Below are positions 37,217 to 45,381 of a stretch of 64,000 bases of DNA, in pieces (positions within the stretch are counted from its first letter, which is position 1; each line of letters opens with the position of its first letter). The DNA lies in contig NZ_JACIEJ010000005.1 in the NCBI RefSeq assembly GCF_014196795.1, positions 186,001 to 250,000 on the forward strand. The letters run 5' to 3'. The translations under genes were made by a program, and so were the position numbers. This DNA comes from Sagittula marina. Lineage in GTDB: Bacteria > Pseudomonadota > Alphaproteobacteria > Rhodobacterales > Rhodobacteraceae. The notes below the pieces were generated by a model. The model was not told the origin of the DNA and did no database searches. It saw nothing but the letters and a program-made list of their open reading frames with translations.

Positions 37217-37274
37217 CATACACCCCGATCTTGCCATCGGGTGTCTGTTTGGGCGGGGGAGGATCCCGTGCCCT
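37168..37274 (-). ncRNA. candidate FNR-controlled small RNA
   Basis: A FNR box (37310-37323) is followed on the - strand by TATTCA (37286-37281) as a possible -10, placing a start near 37274, about 42 bp from the box centre: the class II activation geometry. The roughly 107-nt transcript would contain a single-stranded CCUCCCCCGCCC stretch (anti-Shine-Dalgarno-like), a 9-bp hairpin (ACACCCGAU/AUCGGGGUGU with one bulge, 37223-37247 region) and the 11-bp terminator. No ORF with a ribosome site is present. This is inferred from sequence layout alone; the region could alternatively be just the 3' UTR of the GGDEF gene. Confidence 0.5.
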
Positions 37275-37309
37275 AGGCGTTGAATACGTCAGGTCTGTCT
37301 GGATGGGCC

Positions 37310-37323
37310 TTGACGTAAATCAA
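37310..37323 (-). promoter_or_regulatory. FNR box overlapping the GGDEF gene stop codon
   Basis: TTGACGTAAATCAA matches the FNR consensus at 9 of 10 conserved positions. It overlaps the TGA (37320-37322) of the upstream GGDEF gene, so it cannot control that gene in the normal way. It is correctly placed to drive the short - strand unit that ends at the 37166-37216 terminator. Confidence 0.75.
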
Positions 37324-38786
37324 GTTGCTGTCGCGCTGTGAAGTTTTTTCGGCAAAATCGCTTTGGTCTGCGGGGATGTCACAGTCGGCAGGTTCATCCC
37401 GGAAATGAAGCCGTTGCTGGTGACGCAGTTGCGACCGGCGTTCTTTGACGCATAGAGCGAGAGGTCGGCGCATTTCATCCAGGCTTCCGGGCCGGGCAGG
37501 TCGGGATCGAGCTCTGCCACACCGAAGCTGGCAGTGACCGCCGGAAGATCGGTCCAGGCGGCGCTGCCCGTGGCGACACATTCGCGCAGACGCTCGGCCT
37601 GAATTGCACCTGTGTCGGCGCGGGAGCCTGGCAGGATGATGGCAAACTCCTCGCCGCCGACACGGTAAAGCCGGGCCTGCGCGCCGATGGTGGATTGTAC
37701 CAATCCCGCGATTTCTGTGAGTACCTTGTCCCCGACATCGTGACCGTAAGAGTCGTTCACGGATTTGAAGTGGTCCACATCCAAAAGGATCAAGGTCGCG
37801 GTGGACCCATTCCGGCGCACCAATTGAAACACGGCGTCGAGATCGAGATGGAATTGACGGCTTGAGGCCGCTCCGGTGAGCCAGTCCTCGGTCGCGGCAC
37901 GTTCCAGCGCGTGAATCTGAGCCTCTTGGGCCAGAAGGTGCGAGACGGCAGTGCCGATGGAGCTGACGAGGTCTTTTTCGCCGGGCGTGTGAGGGGGGCG
38001 AGGCAGGGGCGTCAGGAAGCTCAGCACGCCGGCAATCTCTCCGCCAACCACCAAACGCGTGGCGATTGAACCGCGCACGCCGATTCCGGGCAACAGTGGA
38101 TGGGGTCTGACCATCCCTGCTTCATTGGTCTCCATCAACCCGGGGGCGTGGATCGCGGCAGAACAGTCGTTGTCGACAGCAGGGTAAGCAATTCCCTTGA
38201 GCGATGGCGTGAGGGTGGAGCGGGACTGAAACACTTTCAGGACATCCTGCTCCCTCAGCGCCACGAGACCGATGGGCATACAGAGCAATTCGCAGGCGAG
38301 GCCAAGCAGATCGTCGATCTTGCCCGACGGGGTCTTTTCCTGATCGCTGAGAATGTCGAACATACGCTGACGTGCGGTTTCGATCTTGTTCGGAAGCGTC
38401 TGATCCCGCAGCAGTTTGACGTAACACAACACGGTGTGGTCGGTGCTGAGCACCGGCCATGTCATGACTTCGACCTCTATCAGCAAGCCAGTTTTGTGGA
38501 CCAAAGCGGTCTGGATGCCGCTGGCAGCTGGAACGCCGATCATGCTTTCGTAAGGGGCGACGCTGCGCCCAAGGGCGGGGCGGCTTTTGTACAGTTGCGC
38601 TGCGCTTCTGCCGTGCAAGTCACCGGAGGTGAAGCCGCTCATCGCCTCGAGGGCCACGTTGCACCAAAGCACTTTTTGATTGGCATCCGTGATCAGCACG
38701 GCGTCGGGAAAATCCTTGAAAGCCGCCTCCACATGATCGCACGTCAGATCGCATTCGATTTGTGTAATTGAAGGGTTTCCATGCAT
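37320..38786 (-). CDS. PAS-GAF-GGDEF diguanylate cyclase-like protein
   Basis: This 488-residue, apparently cytoplasmic protein has a PAS domain (about 20-125, FPDAVLITDANQKVLWCN), a GAF-like domain (about 150-285) and a GGDEF domain (about 300-460). The active-site loop is GGEEF (377-381) and the metal-binding segment is LLDVDHFKSVND. The usual DxLTGLxNRR is altered to DWLTGAASSRQF, and the RxxD product-inhibition site before GGEEF is absent. It probably makes cyclic di-GMP in response to a redox or small-molecule cue. A promoter-like TTTACG...AATAAT lies upstream. It sits between the two cbb3 operons. Confidence 0.88.
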   Translation of the reverse strand: MHGNPSITQIECDLTCDHVEAAFKDFPDAVLITDANQKVLWCNVALEAMSGFTSGDLHGRSAAQLYKSRPALGRSVAPYESMIGVPAASGIQTALVHKTGLLIEVEVMTWPVLSTDHTVLCYVKLLRDQTLPNKIETARQRMFDILSDQEKTPSGKIDDLLGLACELLCMPIGLVALREQDVLKVFQSRSTLTPSLKGIAYPAVDNDCSAAIHAPGLMETNEAGMVRPHPLLPGIGVRGSIATRLVVGGEIAGVLSFLTPLPRPPHTPGEKDLVSSIGTAVSHLLAQEAQIHALERAATEDWLTGAASSRQFHLDLDAVFQLVRRNGSTATLILLDVDHFKSVNDSYGHDVGDKVLTEIAGLVQSTIGAQARLYRVGGEEFAIILPGSRADTGAIQAERLRECVATGSAAWTDLPAVTASFGVAELDPDLPGPEAWMKCADLSLYASKNAGRNCVTSNGFISGMNLPTVTSPQTKAILPKKLHSATAT

Positions 38787-38865
38787 CGCATCATCTCACT
38801 CAATACATTGACGATTTTTTGTCGACATTATTTGAGATTTCGTAAACGACATCGGGATAATTTTA

Positions 38866-38898
38866 TCGAAAAGCCGCCCCCGACGGAGCGGGGACGGC
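38866..38898 (-). terminator. intrinsic terminator after ccoP
   Basis: The - strand stem GCCGTCCCC / GGGGGCGGC (one G-T pair, 8-nt loop) is followed by TTTTCG. It ends the ccoNOQP operon 32 bp after the ccoP stop. Confidence 0.85.
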
Positions 38899-38929
38899 CT
38901 GGTTTTGGTCAGCGATGTCTATCGGTGGG

Positions 38930-39829
38930 TTATTCCGAGGCTTCCCCGCCACCCAAGCCGTGTACATAAAGCGCAACGGCGCGGACCTCAGCTTCGGACA
39001 GGTCGGCCCCGCCCATCGGGGGCATTTGGCCGTAGCGCGCGTTCATGACTGTCTCGTAGATGGTGTCGTAGTCACCGCCATACAGCCAGATCTGGTCGGT
39101 CAGGTTCGGCGCGCCTTGCATCCGGTCGCCGGTGCCATCTTCGGCGTGGCAGGCGGAGCAGTTGTTCTCAAAGACCACTTGACCGTCAGCAACCAGATCG
39201 GGCTCAGGCACATCCATCCCGGACAGGGACATCACGTAGTTGACCACAGAGGCGATCTCGGGCCGTTCCAGCAGGCCGTCACGTCCAAAGGCCGGCATTT
39301 GCGACTGGCGCAGCCAATCCTCGTCCGTGGGCTGGCGGATGCCAGTGTGGATCGTGGTGTAGATGTCCTCGATCGAGCCGCCCCAGAGCCATGCGTCGTC
39401 TTGCAGGTTCGGATAGCCTTTTGCCCCCGCCGCACCGGAACCATGGCACTGCGAGCACCATGACTTGAAGATCGCGCCGCCCGCATTGTTGGCATAGCGG
39501 TGCAGATCGGACCCACTGTCAGAGGCCAGCGCCACGAGATCGGCATTGGCCAGCTCCGCGTTGATCGACGCGTTGGCCTCGTCGGCGCGGGCGATCTCTT
39601 CGGCCACCTGTCCTCGGGTGGAATAACCCAGCAACCCGGCGGTCGCGGAGCTGATTCCCGGCCATGCCGGATAGGCGATGGTGTACCCGATGGCCCAGAC
39701 GATGCAGGCGTAGAAGGTGTACAGCCACCATTTGGGAAGCGGCTTGTTGTATTCCTCGATGCCGTCCCAGCTATGGCCGGTGGTTTCGTAATCGTGGCCC
39801 GGCTTGATGTTTTTCTTGTCGTCGCTCAT
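38930..39829 (-). CDS. ccoP: cbb3 oxidase diheme subunit CcoP
   Basis: This 299-residue subunit has an N-terminal transmembrane helix (about 33-55, KWWLYTFYACIVWAIGYTIA) and two cytochrome c domains with CSQCH (125-129) and CSACH (224-228). It passes electrons from the bc1 complex or soluble cytochrome c to CcoO and CcoN. The start MSDDKKNIKP is set by aaggagg upstream; an in-frame extension over ccoQ is rejected. Confidence 0.97.
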   Translation of the reverse strand: MSDDKKNIKPGHDYETTGHSWDGIEEYNKPLPKWWLYTFYACIVWAIGYTIAYPAWPGISSATAGLLGYSTRGQVAEEIARADEANASINAELANADLVALASDSGSDLHRYANNAGGAIFKSWCSQCHGSGAAGAKGYPNLQDDAWLWGGSIEDIYTTIHTGIRQPTDEDWLRQSQMPAFGRDGLLERPEIASVVNYVMSLSGMDVPEPDLVADGQVVFENNCSACHAEDGTGDRMQGAPNLTDQIWLYGGDYDTIYETVMNARYGQMPPMGGADLSEAEVRAVALYVHGLGGGEASE

Positions 39830-39842
39830 CGAATGAGCCTCC

Positions 39843-40055
39843 TTAAGTGTCGGACGGGTCGGCTGCGGCGGGGCGATCTGCCCCGTCCTCCGCAGCGGGC
39901 CTGTCATCGTGCCGGAAGGGGATATTTGCCGCGTCGCTCTGGCCGGTGCGTGATCCGGGCAGCAAAGCCCAGATCACAGCGGCAGAGAAGAAGACGAACA
40001 TCGCGAGCAAACCCCAGCTGTCGGCGAAGTGGCGCAGGAAATCATAAGTGCCCAT
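39843..40055 (-). CDS. ccoQ: cbb3 oxidase subunit CcoQ
   Basis: This 70-residue protein has a single transmembrane segment (SWGLLAMFVFFSAAVIWALL) and a polar tail with DDRPAAEDGADRPAA. Size, topology and position between ccoO and ccoP identify CcoQ, which stabilises the oxidase. Confidence 0.93.
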   Translation of the reverse strand: MGTYDFLRHFADSWGLLAMFVFFSAAVIWALLPGSRTGQSDAANIPFRHDDRPAAEDGADRPAAADPSDT

Positions 40056-40065
40056 ATCGCCCTCC

Positions 40066-40845
40066 TTAGCGGCTTGCGTCGGGTGTGAAGGTCGAGAAGT
40101 CGACCAACGTGCCCAGCATCTGAAGATAGGCAATCAGCGCATCCATCTCGGAGACGCCCGGCTCCCCATCGAAGTTACGGATGTTGATCTCGGGCGACCC
40201 GAAACCTTCGGAGTACCGCGCCTGAAGGTCGTCGTATCCTGCACTGTCGGGATCGCCCTGTGCCAGGAAGTCCGCGCGGGAGCTTTCCAGCATTTCCTCG
40301 GTATAGGGCACGCCGACCATGGCGTTGGTGGCCATGATGTCACCGATGGCCTCCGCATGGATCATGCCGCTTGCAAGGCTGACGCCATCGTCCAGCATCC
40401 GGTCCGACAGGAAGCCATATTTCGGCATCACCGATTCCGGCACCACGGATTGCGGGTCGGTCAGGTGATCGACGTGCCACTCATCGGAGTAGCGGCCGCC
40501 CAGACGGGCCAGGTCCGGCCCGGTGCGTTTCGACCCCCACTGGAAGGGGTGGTCGTACTTGCTTTCAACTGCCAGCGAGTAGTGGCCGTAGCGTTCGACC
40601 TCGTCGCGCATCGGACGGATCATCTGGCTGTGACAGTTGTAGCACCCTTCGCGCAGGTAGATTTCCTTGCCCGCCAGTTCCAGCGGGGTGTAGGGGCGCA
40701 TGCCCTCCACATCCTCGATGGTGTTTTCGAGGTAGAAGAGCGGCACGATCTGTACCAGCCCGCCAATGGTCACCACAAGAAAGGCAAAGACGGCCAGCAG
40801 GGTGACGTTTTTTTCCAGGATCGCGTGTTTGTTGAGAATACCCAT
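40066..40845 (-). CDS. ccoO: cbb3 oxidase monoheme subunit CcoO
   Basis: This 259-residue subunit has an N-terminal anchor ([20 protein letters not shown]) and one heme c motif, CYNCH (68-72), followed by [18 protein letters not shown], typical of CcoO/FixO. It accepts electrons from CcoP. It lies 12 bp after ccoN. Confidence 0.97.
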   Translation of the reverse strand: MGILNKHAILEKNVTLLAVFAFLVVTIGGLVQIVPLFYLENTIEDVEGMRPYTPLELAGKEIYLREGCYNCHSQMIRPMRDEVERYGHYSLAVESKYDHPFQWGSKRTGPDLARLGGRYSDEWHVDHLTDPQSVVPESVMPKYGFLSDRMLDDGVSLASGMIHAEAIGDIMATNAMVGVPYTEEMLESSRADFLAQGDPDSAGYDDLQARYSEGFGSPEINIRNFDGEPGVSEMDALIAYLQMLGTLVDFSTFTPDASR

Positions 40846-40857
40846 GATCGCTGCTCC

Positions 40858-42471
40858 TTATTCAGCCGGAGTCGCGGCATGTGCGGCGGCAGTGCTTGCC
40901 TCCACAGCAGGCGAGCGACGCGCGGTCATGTAGAGGTTGTAGCACATGATGAGAGCGCCGGAGACATAGAGCAGGCCGCCCACCGCACGTACGATGTACA
41001 TCGGAAGCTTGGCGCTGACGGTGTCGGCAAAGGAGTTCACGAGGAAGCCATTTGCATCCACTTCACGCCACATCAGACCTTCCATGATGCCGGTCACCCA
41101 CATGGCGGCGGCGTAGAAAACGATGCCGATGGTGGCGAGCCAGAAGTGCCAGGAGACCAGCGACAGCGAGTACAGGCGCTCACGGTTCCAAAGCTTGGGC
41201 ACCAGATAATACAGCGCGCCGAAGGTGATCATGCCGTTCCAGCCAAGCGCGCCGGAGTGGACGTGACCGATGGTCCAGTCAGTGTAGTGCGACAGCGAGT
41301 TGACCGCGCGGATCGACATCATCGGCCCTTCGAATGTGGACATGCCGTAAAAGCCGACAGAGATCACCATCATGCGGATCACCGGGTCGGTGCGCAGCTT
41401 GTCCCATGCGCCGGACAGCGTCATCAGGCCGTTGATCATGCCGCCCCAGCTGGGCATCCACAGCACGATCGAGAACACCATCCCAAGGGTCGCGGCCCAG
41501 TCTGGCAGCGCGGTGTAGTGCAGGTGGTGCGGGCCGGCCCAGATGTAGAGAAAGATCAGCGCCCAGAAGTGGATGATCGACAGCTTGTAGCTGAACACCG
41601 GACGTTCGGCCTGCTTCGGAATGAAGTAGTACATCATGCCGAGGAAGCCCGCGGTGAGGAAGAAGCCCACGGCGTTGTGACCGTACCACCACTGCACCAT
41701 CGCGTCTTGGACGCCAGAGAACACCTGCACCGACTTTGACCCCCAGATGGAGACCGGGATGGCGAGGTTGTTAAAGATGTGCAGCATGGCAACGGTGATG
41801 ATGAAGGACAGGTAGAACCAGTTCGCCACGTAGATGTGCGGCTCCTTGCGCTTCACGATGGTGCCGACGAAGACGAGGAAGTAGGCGACCCAGACGATGG
41901 TCAGCAGCCAGTCGACGTACCATTCGGGTTCCGCGTATTCCTTGCCGTGCGTCGCGCCGAGGATGTAGCCGGTCGCGGCCAGCACGATCACCAGCTGGTA
42001 GCCCCAGAAGACGAACCAGGCGAGGTTGCCGCCCCAAAGCCGCGCCGCCGAGGTGCGTTGCACCACGTAAAACGACGTGGCGATCAGCGCGTTGCCACCA
42101 AAGGCGAAAATCACGGCGGAGGTGTGCAGCGGCCGCAAACGGCCAAAGTTCATGTAGCCCTCGGCCCAATCGAAATTCAGCACCGGAAAGGCAAGTTGGG
42201 TGGCGATGAACGTGCCGGCAAGAAAGCCGACCACGCCCCACAGCGCGGTTGCAACGACGCCAAAGCGGATGACGCCGTCCATATATTGTGTTTGATCGAC
42301 AGGCTTGACCGGTTCGTCGGTATTCCGAAGAATGATGACGAAGGCGATTGCGGCGGCCAGCATGACTGTCAGCGCGTTCACCAGGTAAGCCACATCCTGT
42401 GCAAAATTGGCTGCAACCGCGGCAAAGATCGCGATCACGCCAAGCACGATGAGCTTGAGGTAGTTCTGCAT
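40858..42471 (-). CDS. ccoN: cbb3 cytochrome c oxidase catalytic subunit CcoN
   Basis: This 537-residue heme-copper oxidase subunit I has about twelve or more transmembrane segments. It carries heme b and the high-spin heme b3-CuB centre ([14 protein letters not shown] with a CuB His, and [15 protein letters not shown]). It reduces O2 to water with high affinity and pumps protons. The start is ATG 42471 ([16 protein letters not shown]). A 71-codon in-frame extension would read through the FNR box region and is rejected. Confidence 0.97.
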   Translation of the reverse strand: MQNYLKLIVLGVIAIFAAVAANFAQDVAYLVNALTVMLAAAIAFVIILRNTDEPVKPVDQTQYMDGVIRFGVVATALWGVVGFLAGTFIATQLAFPVLNFDWAEGYMNFGRLRPLHTSAVIFAFGGNALIATSFYVVQRTSAARLWGGNLAWFVFWGYQLVIVLAATGYILGATHGKEYAEPEWYVDWLLTIVWVAYFLVFVGTIVKRKEPHIYVANWFYLSFIITVAMLHIFNNLAIPVSIWGSKSVQVFSGVQDAMVQWWYGHNAVGFFLTAGFLGMMYYFIPKQAERPVFSYKLSIIHFWALIFLYIWAGPHHLHYTALPDWAATLGMVFSIVLWMPSWGGMINGLMTLSGAWDKLRTDPVIRMMVISVGFYGMSTFEGPMMSIRAVNSLSHYTDWTIGHVHSGALGWNGMITFGALYYLVPKLWNRERLYSLSLVSWHFWLATIGIVFYAAAMWVTGIMEGLMWREVDANGFLVNSFADTVSAKLPMYIVRAVGGLLYVSGALIMCYNLYMTARRSPAVEASTAAAHAATPAE

Positions 42472-42518
42472 GTTTCGTCCCTTTGTCTGACCCGTTCCAG
42501 ATCCCTGCGATTCGAGAG

Positions 42519-42538
42519 ACCGCTCGGGCGGTTTTTTA
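42519..42538 (+). terminator. terminator-like hairpin in the ccoN leader, + orientation
   Basis: ACCGC-TCGG-GCGGT followed by TTTTTT on the + strand lies between the ccoN start and its FNR box. It reads opposite to ccoN, so it cannot terminate ccoN mRNA. It could end an antisense transcript rising from within ccoN. Confidence 0.4.
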
Positions 42539-42577
42539 GACTGCGCCCCTCTTGCCGCGTTTTGGCCAAAGTGATCT

Positions 42578-42591
42578 TTGATCTGCATCAA
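42578..42591 (-). promoter_or_regulatory. FNR box upstream of ccoN
   Basis: TTGATCTGCATCAA is a perfect match to TTGAT-N4-ATCAA, centred 113 bp before the ccoN start in the uspA-ccoN divergent region. FnrL would activate the oxidase operon at low oxygen. Confidence 0.9.
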
Positions 42592-42610
42592 TCGAAGCGG
42601 ACGAGTTGTT

Positions 42611-42624
42611 TGACGCGGGTCAAT
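42611..42624 (+). promoter_or_regulatory. FNR box upstream of uspA
   Basis: TTGACGCGGGTCAA is a symmetric FNR-type site (TTGAC-N4-GTCAA). TACGAT at 42646-42651 is a plausible -10 giving a start near 42658, about 41 bp from the box centre, and leaving a 25-nt leader with aggag before uspA. Confidence 0.8.
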
Positions 42625-42682
42625 GTGTGCCGAAGCAGGCGGCGTTACGATGTGGCTGAGTTCGAACAGGAGATCACCGGAC

Positions 42683-43525
42683 ATGGCTTACAAGACGCTG
42701 CTGACCGTCGTCACGGATCAGGAATTGATCGCACCCACTCTGAACGCCGCCATCGCGATGGCCGAAGCATTTGACGCCCATCTGGATGTGATGTGCCTTG
42801 GCGTGGACCGCACACAGACCGGCTATTACTACGCCGGGGCCGATGCGATGGTGCTACAGGAATCCCTGTCCCGCGCCACCACGGAGGCTGAAGAGCTGGT
42901 CGCTGATGCGCGCCAGATTCTTGGCCGCTCGGACGTGCGCTGGGCGGTCGATCACGGTGTGGCACAACTGGCCGACGTAGGCCGCCACGTGGCGGCGCGG
43001 GCGCGGTTTGCGGATCTTTGCATCCTTCCGCAGCCTTACGGCGATGGGCGCGGAGTTGAGCTGGAACCGACGTTGGAGGGTGCGCTGTTTGAGGGCGGGG
43101 TGCCTGTCATCGTCAGTCCGGCGGCGCCCGTCTCTGCCACGACCGCACCCAAACGTATCGTTCTGGGCTGGAACGAAAGCAGCGAGGCGTTGCGGGCCGC
43201 GCGCTGTGCCCTGCCGATGCTGAAGACGGCGGATGTCGTGCATGTGGTGGTCATCGACCCTCCGCAGCATGGGCCGAACCGTTCCGATCCCGGCGGGATG
43301 CTGTCGCAATATCTGGCACGGCACGGGGTAAAGACCGAGATCGACGTGCTGTCCAAAACCATGCCGCGTATCTCGGATGTGCTGACGCGCCACGCCGCCG
43401 ACGTGGATGCCGATATGGTGGTGATGGGGGCCTACGGGCACTCGCGCTTCCGTGAGTCGATCCTTGGCGGGGCAACCCGGCACATGCTGGAAAAAGCGAC
43501 CTTGCCGGTGATGATGGCCCACTGA
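42683..43525 (+). CDS. uspA: universal stress protein, tandem UspA domains
   Basis: This 280-residue protein has two Usp domains. The first starts [20 protein letters not shown]. The second (about 155-280) has the ATP-binding-type motif [22 protein letters not shown]. It is divergent from ccoNOQP and has its own FNR box, an arrangement common in Rhodobacterales and suggesting a low-oxygen stress role. The start at 42683 follows aggag by about 9 bp. Confidence 0.92.
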   Translation: MAYKTLLTVVTDQELIAPTLNAAIAMAEAFDAHLDVMCLGVDRTQTGYYYAGADAMVLQESLSRATTEAEELVADARQILGRSDVRWAVDHGVAQLADVGRHVAARARFADLCILPQPYGDGRGVELEPTLEGALFEGGVPVIVSPAAPVSATTAPKRIVLGWNESSEALRAARCALPMLKTADVVHVVVIDPPQHGPNRSDPGGMLSQYLARHGVKTEIDVLSKTMPRISDVLTRHAADVDADMVVMGAYGHSRFRESILGGATRHMLEKATLPVMMAH

Positions 43526-43560
43526 GGGCACCGGTCAATCAGCCTCCCGTTCAGACGGGG

Positions 43561-43596
43561 CCGCGCAAATGCTTGCCACGGCAGGTGTTTGTGCGG
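43561..43596 (+). repeat. long GU-containing hairpin between uspA and the PhzF gene
   Basis: Positions 43561-43577 can pair with 43580-43596 over 16-17 bp, including several G-U wobbles that work only in the + strand RNA. It lies 36 bp after uspA without a T-run. It probably marks or protects the uspA mRNA 3' end. Confidence 0.4.
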
Positions 43597-43627
43597 TCCC
43601 GCGGCAGGCTTGGGATTGGAGGCCGGT

Positions 43628-44563
43628 TCACGTTGGCGCGTGGACAGGGGGCAGGGCGATCCGGCCTTCGCTGATGGGAACGGCGGTTCCGGAGACACGG
43701 ATTTTCGAGATTATGCCAGCTTCGACGCGGATGGTCAGGCCGATCTCGGACGGACGACCCATCTCGATGCCTTGGCGCAAGGAAAGCCGCGTGTCGCCGT
43801 CCCCCAAGGGGGTGCTGGCATGCAATTGGGCGGCCAGAATAGCGGAGGCCGAACCCGTGGCGGGGTCCTCTGGAACACCGCCATCAGGAGCGAACATGCG
43901 GGCGCGGAAATCGCAGTCCTCGGCTGGCGTATACAGATAGGCGCCCTCCATCCCCGACATCGCCATGGCGTCGTCCCAGGCGTGTCTGTTTGGCTGCGAT
44001 GCGGCCAGCGCCGTGGTGTCGGCGACCGGGATGTACAGATACCCGGGTCCGCCCCGCCATATCCCTGCACGATGCGCGCCGAAGCCGATTTTGTCGGCCG
44101 TCAGACCCACGGCCTCTGCCAGCAGCGCATCGCCAGGCAGCGTTCCGGTTTCGGGCCAGTAGGGCAAAACTGGCGCTGTGAACTGCGCTCTCATCTTACC
44201 GGCGCGGCGAGACACGTCGACCGGCACCAGACCGGCCTGTTCCTCAAGGGTGATCACCGTATCGAAATCGCCATCAGGGGCGCTTTTCAACGCCAGGAAA
44301 ATCGCGCAACCGATGGTCGGGTGACCAGCGAAGGGAATCTCGTCGTTGGGAAAGAAGATCCGGACCTTAGCGGTGTGGCCGGGATCGTCGGGCGACATCA
44401 CGAAAATCGTCTCGGAGAGATTGAACTCGCGCGCGATGGTCTGCATCTGCGCAACGCTCAGGGCGTCGGCTTGCTCGACGATGGCCAATGGGTTGCCCGC
44501 GTATGGCTGATCCGTGAACACATCGCAGGTGGCGGCGGGCAGGTCAGACAAGCAACCCACCAT
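43628..44563 (-). CDS. PhzF-family isomerase-like protein
   Basis: This 311-residue protein is related to the PhzF phenazine-biosynthesis isomerase. The N-terminal YAGNPLAIVEQAD, LSETIFV with the conserved active-site Glu (about residue 52), FAGHPTIGCA and the C-terminal PEDPATGSASAIL all match. Such proteins are widespread outside phenazine producers, and their substrates are mostly unknown. There is no other phenazine gene here. Its start overlaps the end of fnrL by 20 bp, so it is likely co-transcribed with fnrL. Confidence 0.88.
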   Translation of the reverse strand: MVGCLSDLPAATCDVFTDQPYAGNPLAIVEQADALSVAQMQTIAREFNLSETIFVMSPDDPGHTAKVRIFFPNDEIPFAGHPTIGCAIFLALKSAPDGDFDTVITLEEQAGLVPVDVSRRAGKMRAQFTAPVLPYWPETGTLPGDALLAEAVGLTADKIGFGAHRAGIWRGGPGYLYIPVADTTALAASQPNRHAWDDAMAMSGMEGAYLYTPAEDCDFRARMFAPDGGVPEDPATGSASAILAAQLHASTPLGDGDTRLSLRQGIEMGRPSEIGLTIRVEAGIISKIRVSGTAVPISEGRIALPPVHAPT

Positions 44564-45299
44564 CGGAATCGTCGCCTGCTTCTTCCATCAGGCGTTCCAT
44601 GTCGGGCACGGTCACATGCCGCTTGCCTTCGAGCGAGATCACACCGTCCTTGCGCAATGCCGTAATCTGCCGGGACACGGTTTCAAGCGTCAAGCCAAGG
44701 TAATCTGCCATAGCCTCGCGCGTCAGCGGCAGATCGAACACGATCGGCCCCTCGATGCCGGAACCCGCCTTGAGATGCAGCGTAGCGTCACGGCGCGCGA
44801 TGATTGTCAGCAGCGACGCGATCTTTTCCCGCGCGGTCTTGCGCCCCAGCACCAGCATCCATTCGCGGGCCGCGTCCAGTTCATCCAGCGTCATTTCCAA
44901 CAGGCGCTGCGCGATGTGCGGCGTGTTTGCCATCATCTCCTCGAACGGGGTTTTGCGGAAGCAGCACATCACCAGGTCCGTGGTCGCCACAACATCGTAA
45001 GCGGCAGTGGCACGGCCCGGACGGCCGACAAAATCCGATGGCAGCAACAGGCCCACCATCTGGGTGCGCCCATCTTCCATCGTCTGGGTCAGCGACGCGA
45101 TCCCAGAGACGACGGAGCCGACGAAATCCATCTTGTCACCGGACCAGATCACCATCTGACCGGCTTCGAACTTGCGATAATACTTGATCTGTTCGAGACG
45201 CTCGAGCTCGTCGGTTTCACACCGTGCACAGACGGCGCGGTGCCGAATGGGGCACTCCTCGCATTCCTGACTTATAGTAAGGCTTCGCTCGTTAAACAT
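44544..45299 (-). CDS. fnrL: oxygen-sensing CRP/FNR-family regulator FnrL
   Basis: This 251-residue regulator has an N-terminal Cys cluster at 13, 16, 24 and 27 (CEECPIRHRAVCARC) plus Cys residues near 111-112 as [4Fe-4S] ligands, a cNMP-binding-fold sensor domain (about 40-150) and a helix-turn-helix (MADYLGLTLETVSRQITALR). With its cluster intact under low oxygen it dimerises and binds FNR boxes, five of which are visible nearby. The start MFNERSLTIS is used; the upstream in-frame extension reads through the FNR box. Confidence 0.96.
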   Translation of the reverse strand: MFNERSLTISQECEECPIRHRAVCARCETDELERLEQIKYYRKFEAGQMVIWSGDKMDFVGSVVSGIASLTQTMEDGRTQMVGLLLPSDFVGRPGRATAAYDVVATTDLVMCCFRKTPFEEMMANTPHIAQRLLEMTLDELDAAREWMLVLGRKTAREKIASLLTIIARRDATLHLKAGSGIEGPIVFDLPLTREAMADYLGLTLETVSRQITALRKDGVISLEGKRHVTVPDMERLMEEAGDDSDGGLLV

Positions 45300-45332
45300 G
45301 ACGTCACCGCCTTTACAGTTTGATCTGGCGTT

Positions 45333-45346
45333 TTGATCTGGGTCAA
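45333..45346. promoter_or_regulatory. FNR box between divergent fnrL and hemN
   Basis: TTGATCTGGGTCAA is a 9-of-10 match to the FNR consensus. Its centre is about 40 bp from the fnrL ATG and about 42 bp from the hemN ATG. An extra half-site, TTGATCTGG, begins at 45320. FnrL probably activates hemN and controls its own gene. Confidence 0.85.
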
Positions 45347-45381
45347 AGCCCCGGATCGTCTTGCTGGCTAATGCTACGCTT

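Noticed and set aside
43628-44563. Possible phenazine biosynthesis locus, suggested by the PhzF-family gene
   Set aside because: No other phz gene is present, and PhzF relatives are common in non-producers.
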